From NCBI GenBank assembly GCA_022648295.1, contig JALCME010000011.1, positions 62,001-126,000 on the forward strand: a DNA stretch of 64,000 nt, given 5' to 3'. A model generated the notes under the pieces. That model worked only from the letters and a program-made list of their open reading frames with translations, had not been told where the DNA came from and made no database searches. Shown one piece after another: positions 9,020 to 17,175 of the stretch (position 1 is its first letter; every line of letters starts with the position of its first letter). The position numbers and the translations under genes were made by a program. This stretch comes from Bacteroides sp. Its GTDB lineage: Bacteria; Bacteroidota; Bacteroidia; Bacteroidales; Bacteroidaceae.

Positions 9020-9604
9020 TTAGATGCGGTCGGCTTCGACATAACCATGCATCACGGCATAAATAGTTAGTCCCGATACCGACTTAATGCCTAATTTTTC
9101 CATGATGTTCTTCCGGTGGGAAATTACGGTAGTCAGACTTATATTGAGCTTATCTGCTATTTCCTTGTTGATCAGCCCTTTGGTGATTAGTACCAGCACT
9201 TCTATTTCACGGGGGGAAAGCTCATGTTCCGTTCCATTGCCTGTTGACATACCGGGGTGATGCATGGGATGTCCCTGTTTGTGCAAGGCAAGGATATGTT
9301 TGGCCAAATCCTTTTCGTCCTGATTTATATTGAGAGTTGGTACACCCGAAAGTTGAGGCTGATGATCACCGACAACAAGAATAATAACTTTGGATATTCG
9401 TTCGAGAAAGAATGCGGTGTGTTCAAAATAGATTTGTGAAGAGATAAAGTAATGGGCATACATATCCGGAGTATCATCCATAAATTCACCAAAGGAACTG
9501 AATGTGCGTATTACCGCCATTGGAATAATTTCTTTCAGTAACCCTTGCAGGCCTATACAGGCTAAGGTGTTTGAATCTATGATGGCGATTTCCGGTTTAT
9601 GCAT
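9020..9604 (-). CDS. LuxR/NarL-type response-regulator-like transcription factor
   Basis: A 194-residue protein. The N-terminal ~120 residues begin PEIAIIDSNTLACIGLQGLL like a receiver domain, but the acidic pocket and the phospho-acceptor Asp are not clear, so phosphorylation is doubtful. The C-terminal LuxR helix-turn-helix is canonical: LSPREIEVLVLITKGLINKE followed by IADKLNISLTTVISHRKNIM. It lies 118 bp upstream of the TonB receptor gene on the same strand and probably controls it. No histidine kinase gene is adjacent. Confidence 0.85.
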   Translation of the reverse strand: MHKPEIAIIDSNTLACIGLQGLLKEIIPMAVIRTFSSFGEFMDDTPDMYAHYFISSQIYFEHTAFFLERISKVIILVVGDHQPQLSGVPTLNINQDEKDLAKHILALHKQGHPMHHPGMSTGNGTEHELSPREIEVLVLITKGLINKEIADKLNISLTTVISHRKNIMEKLGIKSVSGLTIYAVMHGYVEADRI

Positions 9605-9623
9605 TGTCCCTCTTATTTTCAGG

Positions 9624-9631
9624 CAAATTTA
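9624..9631 (-). promoter_or_regulatory. -7 box (TAAATTTG) for the LuxR-type regulator
   Basis: The minus strand reads TAAATTTG 20 bp ahead of the regulator start codon, matching TAnnTTTG. Confidence 0.45.
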
Positions 9632-9679
9632 CGTATTAATTAGGTGGTATAAAAATAATGTTGCACCAATTTGTCTCTA

Positions 9680-11302
9680 TTATTCTATTTGTAAATAGCC
9701 GCCTGCAGCTTCCGCACACCGTTCTCCATCCATTGCTGCTGAGACAATGCCACCTGCATAACCGGCACCTTCTCCACAAGGAAATAATCCTTTAAGGCGG
9801 ATATGTTGCAAGGATTCGCGGTCCCTGATGATGCGTACGGGAGCCGATGTCCGTGTTTCAACAGCGATCATCACAGCCTCGTTGGTCAGGAAACCGTGAC
9901 TGTTCCGCCCAAATAGTTGAAAACCTTTGCTCAGTCTTTCAGTAATAAAGGGTGGCATCCAGAAGTGCAGAGGGGAAGAAACCAGTCCCGGTGCATACGA
10001 ACTGTCCGGTAAATCGTAACTCAATTTCTTTTTGGTAAAGTCCACCATGCGTTGGGCCGGTGCCGTTTGCCGCCTGTTACCTTGCAGCCAACAGCTATAT
10101 TCCATAATTTCCTGAAAGTGAAGCATGCCAAGTGTGCCTTGAAGTGGGGAAGAGGACTGACTTTCTTCACATAGCTCGTCCCATTTTTCGTTTTCAATCT
10201 TTAGTTTTTCATTTTCCAAGTCCTCGGGGCGTAGTTCCACTACCATACCCGAGTTGCTGAAAGCAGTGCCACGGTTACTGGGGCTCATTCCGTTAACAAC
10301 AACCTGTTGCGGGCCACTGGCAGCCGGTATCACAAAACCGCCGGGACACATGCAAAAACTATAAACACCACGTTCGTCTACTTGCGTTACAAAGCTATAT
10401 TCGGCTGTAGGCAGGAAATCTCCCTTACCGTTTTTGTTGTGGTATTGTATCCGGTCGATGAGTTGTGAAGGATGTTCCAGACGTATGCCCACTGCAATGC
10501 CTTTGGTCTCTATTTCCACCTGATTGGAAGCCAGCCAGCGATAAACATCCCGTGCCGAATGTCCTGTGGCAAGGATCACAGGGCCGAGGAATGTCTTTCC
10601 GGTATTGGTCTCAATACCTTTAATTTCATCACCTTCAATGATAAGTGCATCCATACGTGTCTCGAAATGTACTTCTCCGCCGCATTCAAGGATCGTATTC
10701 CGTATATTGCTGATTACCCGTGGAAGTTTATCGGTCCCGATGTGTGGATGGGCATCTATCAGAATATTAGTTGATGCGCCGTGCTGACAGAATACATTCA
10801 GTATCTTGTCCACACTGCCCCGTTTTTTGCTGCGCGTGTAGAGCTTCCCGTCGGAATAAGCCCCGGCACCGCCTTCGCCAAAACTGTAGTTGGACTCAGG
10901 GTTCACTTCGTGTATCCGGGTGATTTGTGCAAGGTCTTTTTTACGGTCACGCACATTCTTTCCCCGTTCCACTACGATGGGACGCAATCCAAGCTCAATG
11001 AGCCGCAAGGCGGCAAACAGTCCTCCGGGACCAGCCCCGACGACAATTACTTGCGGTTTACCTTCCACGTTTTTGTAAATGGTTTGCTGAAATTCGTCTT
11101 CCTGGGGCATTTCATTGAGATATACCCGCACGTTGAGATTGACGAAAATGGTATGCTGACGGGCATCAATGCTCCTTTTTAATGTTCTGATGGCTTGAAT
11201 ATCCTGTGCCCGTAGTCCTTTTTCGAGAGTCAGGTATTCCTTTAATTTTTGTTCGTTGGCTGCTATTTCGGGCAACACCCGCAGTTGGTATTCTTGTATC
11301 AT
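9680..11302 (-). CDS. NAD(P)/FAD-dependent oxidoreductase (COG2509 type)
   Basis: A 540-residue flavoprotein of the uncharacterised FAD-dependent dehydrogenase group. The dinucleotide-binding motif is VVGAGPGGLFAALRLIELGL near residue 90, followed by IVVERG. Further family features are GGAGAYSDGKLYTR, VILATGHSARDVYRWL and the C-terminal GLFPCGEGAGYAGGIVSAAM. The first ~80 residues form a small alpha/beta N-terminal domain. The substrate is unknown. It starts 3 bp after the radA stop codon, so it is almost certainly in an operon with radA. A lysine/glutamate-rich insert sits near residues 365-385. Confidence 0.88.
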   Translation of the reverse strand: MIQEYQLRVLPEIAANEQKLKEYLTLEKGLRAQDIQAIRTLKRSIDARQHTIFVNLNVRVYLNEMPQEDEFQQTIYKNVEGKPQVIVVGAGPGGLFAALRLIELGLRPIVVERGKNVRDRKKDLAQITRIHEVNPESNYSFGEGGAGAYSDGKLYTRSKKRGSVDKILNVFCQHGASTNILIDAHPHIGTDKLPRVISNIRNTILECGGEVHFETRMDALIIEGDEIKGIETNTGKTFLGPVILATGHSARDVYRWLASNQVEIETKGIAVGIRLEHPSQLIDRIQYHNKNGKGDFLPTAEYSFVTQVDERGVYSFCMCPGGFVIPAASGPQQVVVNGMSPSNRGTAFSNSGMVVELRPEDLENEKLKIENEKWDELCEESQSSSPLQGTLGMLHFQEIMEYSCWLQGNRRQTAPAQRMVDFTKKKLSYDLPDSSYAPGLVSSPLHFWMPPFITERLSKGFQLFGRNSHGFLTNEAVMIAVETRTSAPVRIIRDRESLQHIRLKGLFPCGEGAGYAGGIVSAAMDGERCAEAAGGYLQIE

Positions 11303-11305
11303 TAT

Positions 11306-12673
11306 CTATCCGAATAGGGCACGGAATGCCTCTTCCACCTTCCGTACCGGTATTAATTCTATCTTTAATTTCTTGGTATCCATACCCTGTAAATTGTATT
11401 TAGGGAGCAGGAACCGTTTGAATCCCAGTTTCTCCGCTTCGCCGATGCGTTGTTCTATGCGACTGACAGGACGTATTTCACCGGAAAGACCAATCTCTCC
11501 CGCCATGCAGACTTCCGTTTCAATGCCGGTATCCATATTACTGGAGAGAATGGCACTGATTACCGCAAGGTCAATAGCGGGGTCATTTACCTTCAATCCT
11601 CCGGCAATATTAAGAAAGACATCTTTCTGTGCCAGCTTGAATCCCACCCGCTTCTCGAGTACTGCCAGCAACATATTCATTCGCCGGATGTCAAACCCCG
11701 TGGCCGAACGTTGCGGATTGCCATATACCGCGCTACTCACCAAAGCCTGTGTTTCAATGAGAAACGGACGGATACCTTCAATGGCGGAAGCTATCGCTAC
11801 GCCGCTCATCCCTTCATGATCCTGACTTAGCAAGAGCTCCGAGGGATTGCTGACTTGTCTCAGTCCATCCTGCCTCATTTCATAAATGCCCAGTTCGGCT
11901 GTGCTGCCAAAACGGTTCTTAATGCTTCGCAAAATGCGGTACATATAATGTTGGTCACCTTCAAACTGGAGTACCGTATCCACAATATGCTCCAAAACCT
12001 TTGGTCCGGCAATGTTCCCTTCCTTATTGATATGCCCGATGAGCAGTACCGCCGTATGGGTCTCTTTGGCAAAGCGCAGTATCGCCGCCGCACATTCACG
12101 CACTTGCGCAATGCTACCCGGTGAAGATTCCAGCACTTCCGTAGAGATGGTCTGTATGGAGTCAATAACAACTAATTCGGGACGGATGTTTTTGATGTGG
12201 GTAAATATTTGTTCCAATGACGTTTCACATACGATGAGGCAATCACTTGAAGTTTGCGACAGACGGTCGGCACGTAACTTCAGCTGGCGTGCACTTTCCT
12301 CGCCCGATACATATAGAATACGCTTTTCCGGCATACGAAGTACGGTCTGGAGTACCAATGTGGATTTTCCGATGCCGGGTTCGCCTCCTATCAATACTAG
12401 CGAACCTTGCACCAGTCCGCCGCCCAATACCCGGTTCAGCTCGTCATCGTGCATATTGATGCGTGGTTCGTCGTCTGCTTCTATGTCACTTAAAGTCAAC
12501 GGTCTGGCTTTTGGCGTTTCAATGCCCGATGAAGCCCGCTTGTTTGCCGGTTCCTTGCGTACGATTTCCTCCACATACGTATTCCATTCACCACAGGCGG
12601 GACATTTACCCACCCACTTGGGTGATTCCTGTCCGCAATTGCTGCATACATATACCGTTTTTTCTTTTGCCAT
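11306..12673 (-). CDS. radA: DNA repair protein RadA
   Basis: A RecA-related ATPase that promotes branch migration during recombinational repair, in the cytoplasm. The 455 residues show all expected parts: the N-terminal zinc finger (CSNCG then CPACG), Walker A GGEPGIGKSTL, the RadA-specific KNRFG motif (SIKNRFGS), and a C-terminal Lon-protease-like domain (GGLKVNDPAIDLAV, GEIGLSGEIRPV). The length is normal. It heads a two-gene operon with the FAD oxidoreductase. A -7 box lies 30 bp upstream. Confidence 0.97.
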   Translation of the reverse strand: MAKEKTVYVCSNCGQESPKWVGKCPACGEWNTYVEEIVRKEPANKRASSGIETPKARPLTLSDIEADDEPRINMHDDELNRVLGGGLVQGSLVLIGGEPGIGKSTLVLQTVLRMPEKRILYVSGEESARQLKLRADRLSQTSSDCLIVCETSLEQIFTHIKNIRPELVVIDSIQTISTEVLESSPGSIAQVRECAAAILRFAKETHTAVLLIGHINKEGNIAGPKVLEHIVDTVLQFEGDQHYMYRILRSIKNRFGSTAELGIYEMRQDGLRQVSNPSELLLSQDHEGMSGVAIASAIEGIRPFLIETQALVSSAVYGNPQRSATGFDIRRMNMLLAVLEKRVGFKLAQKDVFLNIAGGLKVNDPAIDLAVISAILSSNMDTGIETEVCMAGEIGLSGEIRPVSRIEQRIGEAEKLGFKRFLLPKYNLQGMDTKKLKIELIPVRKVEEAFRALFG

Positions 12674-12702
12674 AATCGGTGTTTCGTTATTGAATGATTG
12701 TT

Positions 12703-12710
12703 CAAAGATA
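12703..12710 (-). promoter_or_regulatory. -7 box (TATCTTTG) for radA
   Basis: The minus strand reads TATCTTTG 30 bp upstream of the radA start codon. Confidence 0.55.
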
Positions 12711-12775
12711 CAATAGAAATTGTTTATGACATACTATCCATGGGTAAAACTTGATAGGTTGTTCGGTTGCCGTTG

Positions 12776-12800
12776 TTCTTAATTCCTTTTTTATTAAGAA
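12776..12800. promoter_or_regulatory. inverted repeat TTCTTAAT ... ATTAAGAA
   Basis: Two 8 bp arms separated by 9 bp, upstream of radA and before the accessory island. The same GTTCTTAA half-site is used in the dyad at 2235-2254. The role is unknown. Confidence 0.35.
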
Positions 12801-12900
12801 TGTTGTCTGGTTGTTATTTCTTAGCTTGGTTTTTAATATTTATACTTGTAATTGTGAAATATAATATCGTTATATTGTTCGTTATTAATATTGAATTAAT

Positions 12901-12908
12901 TATATTTG
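12901..12908 (+). promoter_or_regulatory. -7 box (TATATTTG) at the left edge of the accessory island
   Basis: TATATTTG lies 24 bp before the ATG of the first, broken gene of the island, with a TTG at 12875-12877 at about the -33 position. Confidence 0.45.
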
Positions 12909-12931
12909 CGTCAATTTAAAGTCATAATACA

Positions 12932-13249
12932 ATGAAGAATATCTTATTTTTAATAGTAACCTATCTTGGTAAATTTGGAGCATGGGGGCATGCATCACTC
13001 TATCACGGAACAAATACTTATGGGCATAGCTATGGTACAAGTTCACACGTATAATGGAGCCGTTATGATATAAAAGTATATTTAAAGATTGATAGTTTGG
13101 CTAAAGATTTCGTAAGTAAAATCACATACAAAGACACATATTATGAAGATGAAAAGACTAAAAGCATTTTTTTTCAAAGCATGGAATACACAAAGAATAA
13201 TGAATTTGACAGTTTTATAAAAAGCCTTGATAAATATAATCATAAGTAA
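12932..13249 (+). pseudogene. broken small secreted protein gene (internal TAA)
   Basis: One frame runs from ATG 12932 to TAA 13247-13249 and is interrupted only by TAA at 13052-13054. The N-terminus (MKNILFLIVTYLGKFGAWG) looks like a signal peptide. The downstream half is charged and A+T-rich (KVYLKIDSLAKDFVSK). I do not recognise the family. A promoter is still present upstream. The context, an island of immunity-like genes, suggests a decayed immunity or effector gene. A sequencing error at the stop cannot be excluded. Confidence 0.5.
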
Positions 13250-13269
13250 ATGACAAGAACTTAGCTAAG

Positions 13270-13440
13270 ATGAAGCAAATAAACCAAAGGGGGCATTTAA
13301 AAAGTGATGATGAATTTAGATTGCTCTTAAATAGAGTAGACGAAATCTATGCTGATGATGGTAAGAAAGATGAAGTTGAAGTTCTAAATAAATTGATGAG
13401 TGATTATGAGAATAGTAAAATGAGTAAATTATCTGATTAA
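13270..13440 (+). CDS. truncated HigA-like antitoxin fragment
   Basis: A 56-residue product. Its pattern FRLLLNRVDEIYADDGKKDE followed by VEVLNKLMSDYE matches the N-terminal helical part of HigA-type antitoxins, where RIxELFDA, a DE pair, ILVTLVExYE and similar spacing are seen. The helix-turn-helix that should follow is absent because a stop codon comes after ~56 residues. No HigB toxin gene is adjacent. It is probably a remnant, though a short free-standing protein cannot be excluded. It lies 11 bp before the next lipoprotein gene. Confidence 0.45.
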   Translation: MKQINQRGHLKSDDEFRLLLNRVDEIYADDGKKDEVEVLNKLMSDYENSKMSKLSD

Positions 13441-13451
13441 GTGCATCATAT

Positions 13452-14135
13452 ATGAAATTGTTTAATAAAACATTAATAGCTCTGATATTACTTCTTTCGT
13501 GTTGCTCAGCAAAGAAAGAATGTAATGTACCTAAGACGGACACAATTTTTAAATTATTTCGAGTAATAGAGGACAAAATGGACGCTCATCGTGACTCTTT
13601 AGATAAAAAAGGAATATTTGATGAACCAATAGGTCGTGCAAGTTATTTATTTAAAACCGTAAAAGAAGTAGCTCCGCAATTGCTTACAAATACAAAATTC
13701 TACAAGAATGAAATGTTAGCTTTATTAGTTGATACGGTAGTTAAAAAAAATGAATTTACCAATGGAGATATAGTATATATTTTATATAATCTCCCAACTG
13801 ATGACTATGTAGATTTATTAAATTCAGTAGTGCCATTATATAAAAATGGTAGTATAAATCAATATATTTTCGAGCTTTTTATTTTTCAAGATTTTGTTGT
13901 TTCAGTTTCTCTTTATAAAAATTATGCAAATGAGAAGTTACAGGATTTTCTTAGTAAAATATTAGAAGACAATGATTTAATCCTCAAGGCTGAACTGCAG
14001 AATAAACTTTTTAGAACATGGATACTTGATCTAAAAAGCGGTGCGTCATGGAGGACTGATGAAGAAGGACCTGGAATGGAAGAGGCGAGTAAAATTCAGC
14101 CTCCAGTGTTAGACTCTCTGAAAGAAGCCAATTAG
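13452..14135 (+). CDS. hypothetical lipoprotein
   Basis: A 227-residue protein with a clear lipoprotein signal: MKLFNKTLIALILLLSCCSA, Cys about residue 17-18. The mature part is mainly helical and charged, without a domain I recognise. Codon use is A+T-rich like the rest of the island. Its position among immunity-like genes makes a membrane-anchored immunity protein plausible, but no toxin fragment is directly upstream. It is intact from start to stop. Confidence 0.6.
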   Translation: MKLFNKTLIALILLLSCCSAKKECNVPKTDTIFKLFRVIEDKMDAHRDSLDKKGIFDEPIGRASYLFKTVKEVAPQLLTNTKFYKNEMLALLVDTVVKKNEFTNGDIVYILYNLPTDDYVDLLNSVVPLYKNGSINQYIFELFIFQDFVVSVSLYKNYANEKLQDFLSKILEDNDLILKAELQNKLFRTWILDLKSGASWRTDEEGPGMEEASKIQPPVLDSLKEAN

Positions 14136-14430
14136 TTTGTTTGGTAGAGGGATACTTATAGCGAAGATATTTATGCTGCTTCAAATGCAATGTTGCGGAC
14201 TATTAGTTCCTTATCTATATGTTTGTAAATAATAGAGAGTAATATGAAAAGAAAATTAAGCCAAAAATCTTTAGAAGAATTGTCATTCTTAAAGGAATGG
14301 AACTTGATAATTGCAGATTGTTTCGTTAAGATATTGACTGATCATGTTGTTTAATAATTATGTCAAATAACTATTGGCTGTTTTGATTAAAAAACTTGAT
14401 ATGTGTGGAGGCTGTCTTTAAAGATTATGA

Positions 14431-14563
14431 TACTCTCTATCGAGAACGATCTATTCACGAATTAGCATATAGTGAAGTTGCTCTTCATTTTGATGAGGAC
14501 TATGAACCAACTGGAGAAGGCTGAATGATAGAACATTTTATCGATAAGTTTTACACTGACTAA
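14431..14563 (+). pseudogene. decayed copy 1 of small immunity-like gene
   Basis: The frame reads ELAYSEVALHFDEDYEPTGE, then TGA at 14522-14524, then MIEHFIDKFYTD and a stop. The copy at 16675-16923 has the same protein sequence but with CGA where this one has TGA, and keeps the N-terminus missing here. The similarity continues downstream to about 14714, making a ~285 bp direct repeat with 16781-17068. Confidence 0.65.
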
Positions 14564-14649
14564 AAGGTAAAATATATATGTGTGTATTTTGTGGAAGAGT
14601 CTTCTTTCATCATCAGTAGGAATATAGAGTATTCATAACAGCATAAAGC

Positions 14650-14714
14650 GGTTGCTTTGCTATCCCCGTGGGGTCTTCTTAATAATCGTTGGAGATTGGC
14701 AGGGAGCATTAATT
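14650..14714 (+). repeat. recurring linker word, copy A
   Basis: The most divergent of four copies (A-D). The shared core is AATAATCGTTGGAGATTGGC followed by AGGGAGCATTAA. It sits directly before the 136-residue membrane protein gene. Confidence 0.55.
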
Positions 14715-14734
14715 TTAGAAGTTAATTTATTAAT

Positions 14735-15145
14735 ATGGTAAAATACTTTTTTGATCAGCTGTTCTCAACAATATTTTATTGGACCGATAAAATGGAAAAC
14801 TCATTTATTAGGATATTTCCTGTAGCGAAGGATACTCTGTTTTCCAGTGTATGGGGTGTTGCTTTTCCTTTGGCAATGAATCTCTTTACTTTGTATGGTT
14901 GCATTACAATATTGTTGGATTATCCTTCTCTCTTTAATCGAATTGACTATATAGGATGTGCATGTATGGCTTTGGCTTACCCATGCTGCTATTTTTATTT
15001 TCAAAGGAGTGGGCGGTATAAAAAGTTTATTCGTCGCAAAAAAAATAGTGTTCGCTGGAATATAATTACAATCTGTTATATTGTTCTCTCAACATATATA
15101 GCTTTTTTTGTTGTGTTATGGGCAAAGCACTCGTTTAAATCTTGA
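14735..15145 (+). CDS. small polytopic membrane protein, probable immunity protein
   Basis: A 136-residue protein with three predicted membrane helices (around VAFPLAMNLFTLYGCITILL, IGCACMALAYPCCYFYF, and IITICYIVLSTYIAFFVVLW) and a basic loop (RRKKNS). No named family is recognised. It follows copy A of the recurring linker word and precedes a toxin C-terminus, in the position expected for an immunity gene. Membrane immunity proteins protect against pore-forming or envelope toxins; this role is inferred from context only. Confidence 0.55.
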   Translation: MVKYFFDQLFSTIFYWTDKMENSFIRIFPVAKDTLFSSVWGVAFPLAMNLFTLYGCITILLDYPSLFNRIDYIGCACMALAYPCCYFYFQRSGRYKKFIRRKKNSVRWNIITICYIVLSTYIAFFVVLWAKHSFKS

Positions 15146-15234
15146 TGAAGATTTTTATAATATTGATAAATGTTTTTTGAAGTAATGTTGTTTACTCTGT
15201 TGATAATTAGATGTTTATAACTGTATGGACAGTT

Positions 15235-15303
15235 GTGATAATATCCCTGCGCGGTCAATAATTCCGTATGTAATAATCGCTGGAGGTTTGTAGGGATCAA
15301 TAG
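15235..15303 (+). repeat. recurring linker word, copy B
   Basis: This copy reads CCCTGCGCGG ... ATTCCGTATGTAATAATCGC, with coding potential PARSIIPYVIIAGG. It runs into the Gly-rich part of the toxin remnant that follows. Confidence 0.6.
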
Positions 15304-15864
15304 TTGGTTAGGTGGTGCTCGTTCATTTAGAGATGTAGCCAGTAGCTGTAGGTTTTGGAGGACTTTCTGGATTAGTAGGCGGTTACGCCGGACAAATTGC
15401 GAATAAAGAACTTAGTAGTCTTGTTATCAATGGCTTCGATGTCTCGTCTTATTGTAAAAGGAATGGTTGGCGCAGCTATTGGAACTGCTGTAGGAGGTAT
15501 TTATGGGTATCATTATGCAAATCAATACCACATAAACCCGTAGTCGAGAAAACCGAATCTTCCGAAAATAGCAGAAGAGAGAACAACTATTTCAAGTAAT
15601 ACTATTGAAGATGCAGTTGCCTATGCGATGAAGAATAAGGTTACTCATATCTTTGGTAAAGCAGCTCATAATCTAGACACATTAGTAACCGAATTTGGTA
15701 GTCAAGAGAGTGCTTTTAGAGCCGTTTTGAACGCAGCAAATGGTAAACTCCCAGCAAGTGGAACCTTTAATAATGTTTCTGTTCATGTTGGTGGTTATGA
15801 TGTTATTATTAGAGGTAGTGTTGTTAATGGAGCTCCAAAAATTGGAAAAATGTTTATTTCTTAA
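15304..15864 (+). pseudogene. polymorphic toxin C-terminus, frameshifted, with intact terminal domain
   Basis: The last part, ATG 15628 to TAA 15862-15864, encodes 78 residues: VTHIFGKAAHNLDTLVTEFG, then SQESAFRAVL, then VHVGGYDVIIRGSVVNGAPK and IGKMFIS. This resembles C-terminal toxin domains of Rhs and other polymorphic toxins that begin HIFGKA-HNL. Upstream in the same frame, after an in-frame TAG at 15541, lies MVGAAIGTAVGGIYGYHYA (glycine zipper). Further upstream, in another frame, is VGFGGLSGLVGGYAGQIANK. So a longer toxin has been broken by at least one frameshift and one stop. The cognate immunity candidate starts 12 bp later. Confidence 0.65.
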
Positions 15865-15876
15865 AAATATAAGATT

Positions 15877-16431
15877 ATGGATTGGAAAAAACTTTTATTC
15901 AAATTTGAACAAAATAAAGATTGGAAATCAGCCATTGCTTTAATGCAGAACATTTTGAGTAAAGGAAATGCTAATATAGATGCATATATAAGTATCAATT
16001 ATTTATTGATGGATATTTTGGTTGAAGAATACTATGACCTTGGTGAACATGATTATTATGCAAGGTTATTAAAGAAATATTTTATTGAGTCATATTCTAA
16101 ATTTTCAAATAATCCGGAATTTTTGTTTTTTATAGGTAAAATAGCCTGTATGTCAGAGTGGTATTTTGGCATTGAGATTGAAGAAGCTCAAGGTCTGATG
16201 AAAAAGGCAGCAAAGCTCGATCCTGAGAATATTCTTTATAAATGGGCAAACTATAGTGACTTAGATATGCGTGATTTATGTAATAGAGAAAAAATGGCTG
16301 TATATGCAAAACAAGCTCTATCCAATCCGAAAGTTAAAGAGAAGTTGGATGCTGAAGGGGCATTTGGCAAATATCTTTGGGATTCATTAAACTATTGGAA
16401 TGAAGATAAGAATATTAAGCAAATTGGATAG
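15877..16431 (+). CDS. putative immunity protein of the HIFGKA-type toxin
   Basis: A 184-residue, all-helical, soluble protein with TPR-like spacing (WKSAIALMQNILSKGNANID, EAQGLMKKAAKLDPEN). There is no signal peptide, so it is cytoplasmic. It starts 12 bp after the toxin C-terminal domain on the same strand, the usual layout of toxin and immunity genes. The gene is intact although the toxin is broken, consistent with retention as an orphan immunity gene. Family name not recognised; function inferred from position. Confidence 0.6.
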   Translation: MDWKKLLFKFEQNKDWKSAIALMQNILSKGNANIDAYISINYLLMDILVEEYYDLGEHDYYARLLKKYFIESYSKFSNNPEFLFFIGKIACMSEWYFGIEIEEAQGLMKKAAKLDPENILYKWANYSDLDMRDLCNREKMAVYAKQALSNPKVKEKLDAEGAFGKYLWDSLNYWNEDKNIKQIG

Positions 16432-16563
16432 CAAACTTTAGCTGGATGTTGAGTTTAAAGGTAAAAAGTTTAACTTTACGTGACTATCTTACTTCTTATT
16501 GCACCGCTGAGGCTAAGTTCTTAGCAGTGCAATGCTTAAAGATTCTAAAGGGAGGGAGAGTGT

Positions 16564-16668
16564 AAAATAGATTGGAAAATTCACGCAGTTGTAATAAATC
16601 CAATGACGAAAAGTATAATAATTGTACATCCAACGAGCACAAAGAAAGTGATAAAATATAGGAGATGA
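16564..16668 (+). pseudogene. toxin C-terminal tail remnant
   Basis: The frame reads KIDWKIHAVVINPMTKSIII then VHPTSTKKVIKYRR and TGA. It is an open, protein-like tail without its upstream part. The immunity-like gene starts 6 bp after its stop codon, the spacing typical of toxin-immunity pairs. The family is not recognised. Confidence 0.45.
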
Positions 16669-16674
16669 GAAATA

Positions 16675-16923
16675 ATGAAAATAGAATTGAGTAAAAATGA
16701 ATATTTGATGGGTAATTTGTTGAAGGATAAGGAACTTTTACGCCATCGCATTTTCTTAGAGGATAATAATGCTAATATAATACTCTCTATAGAGAACGAT
16801 ATAGCTGACGCTATTCGCGAATTAGCATGTAGTTAAGTTGCTCTTCATTTTGACGAGAACTATGAACCAACTGAAGAAGGCCGAATGATAGAACATTTTA
16901 TCGATAAGTTTTACACTGACTAA
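16675..16923 (+). pseudogene. copy 2 of small immunity-like gene (internal TAA)
   Basis: Eighty-two codons from ATG 16675 to TAA 16921-16923, with an in-frame TAA at 16834-16836 where copy 1 has GAA. The product would start MKIELSKNEYLMGNLL and end MIEHFIDKFYTD. Each copy is broken at a different place, so the parent gene was functional before duplication. Confidence 0.65.
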
Positions 16924-16984
16924 AAGGTGAAATATATATGTATTTTATGAAAGAGTCTTTTTGCATCATCAGTAGGGATATAGA

Positions 16985-17069
16985 GTATTCATAACGGCAT
17001 AAAGTGGTCTCTGTGCGGTTTAAATTCCGTATGCAATAATCGTTGGAGGTTGGCGGGGAACAATTTATC
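16985..17069 (+). repeat. recurring linker word, copy C
   Basis: It shares ATTCCGTATGCAATAATCGT and TGGAGGTTGGCGGGGAACAA with copy D. The preceding sequence (GTATTCATAACGGCATAAAG) matches that before copy A. Confidence 0.65.
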
Positions 17070-17152
17070 AACATTACAAAGATAGTGGCGTGAACATATC
17101 TGTTATTTATCATTTAAGCTATTAGAGGCAACTGATGAGGATCGAGAATATG
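17070..17152 (+). pseudogene. fragment of a HEAT-type immunity gene
   Basis: This ~80 bp stretch aligns with 18615-18695 inside the intact gene at 18553-19269: ACATTACAAAGATAGTGGCG here against ACGTTACAAGGATGGTGGGC there, and CAACTGATGAGGAT in both. It lies directly after linker copy C, as the intact gene lies after copy D. Indels break the frame. Confidence 0.6.
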
Positions 17153-17175
17153 TTTTCTACATTAAATAAATATAA

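Larger units (their letters stand above)
14136..14734 (+). other. decayed intergenic region of the island
   Basis: This region holds a 36-codon open frame at 14244-14354 of no recognised family, a decayed immunity-like gene (14431-14563) and the first copy of the recurring linker word (~14650-14714). No intact gene is seen. Confidence 0.5.
16432..17175 (+). other. decayed cassette region
   Basis: No intact gene. Around 16460-16562 a frame ending TAEAKFLAVQCLKILKGGRV looks like another gene tail. A toxin tail (16564-16668), a broken immunity-like gene (16675-16923), linker copy C and a piece of a HEAT-type gene follow. Confidence 0.5.

Noticed and set aside
11256..12716. Long plus-strand frames (187 and 234 codons) antisense to radA
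   Set aside because: They are shadows of the radA reading frame; radA is certain by motif.
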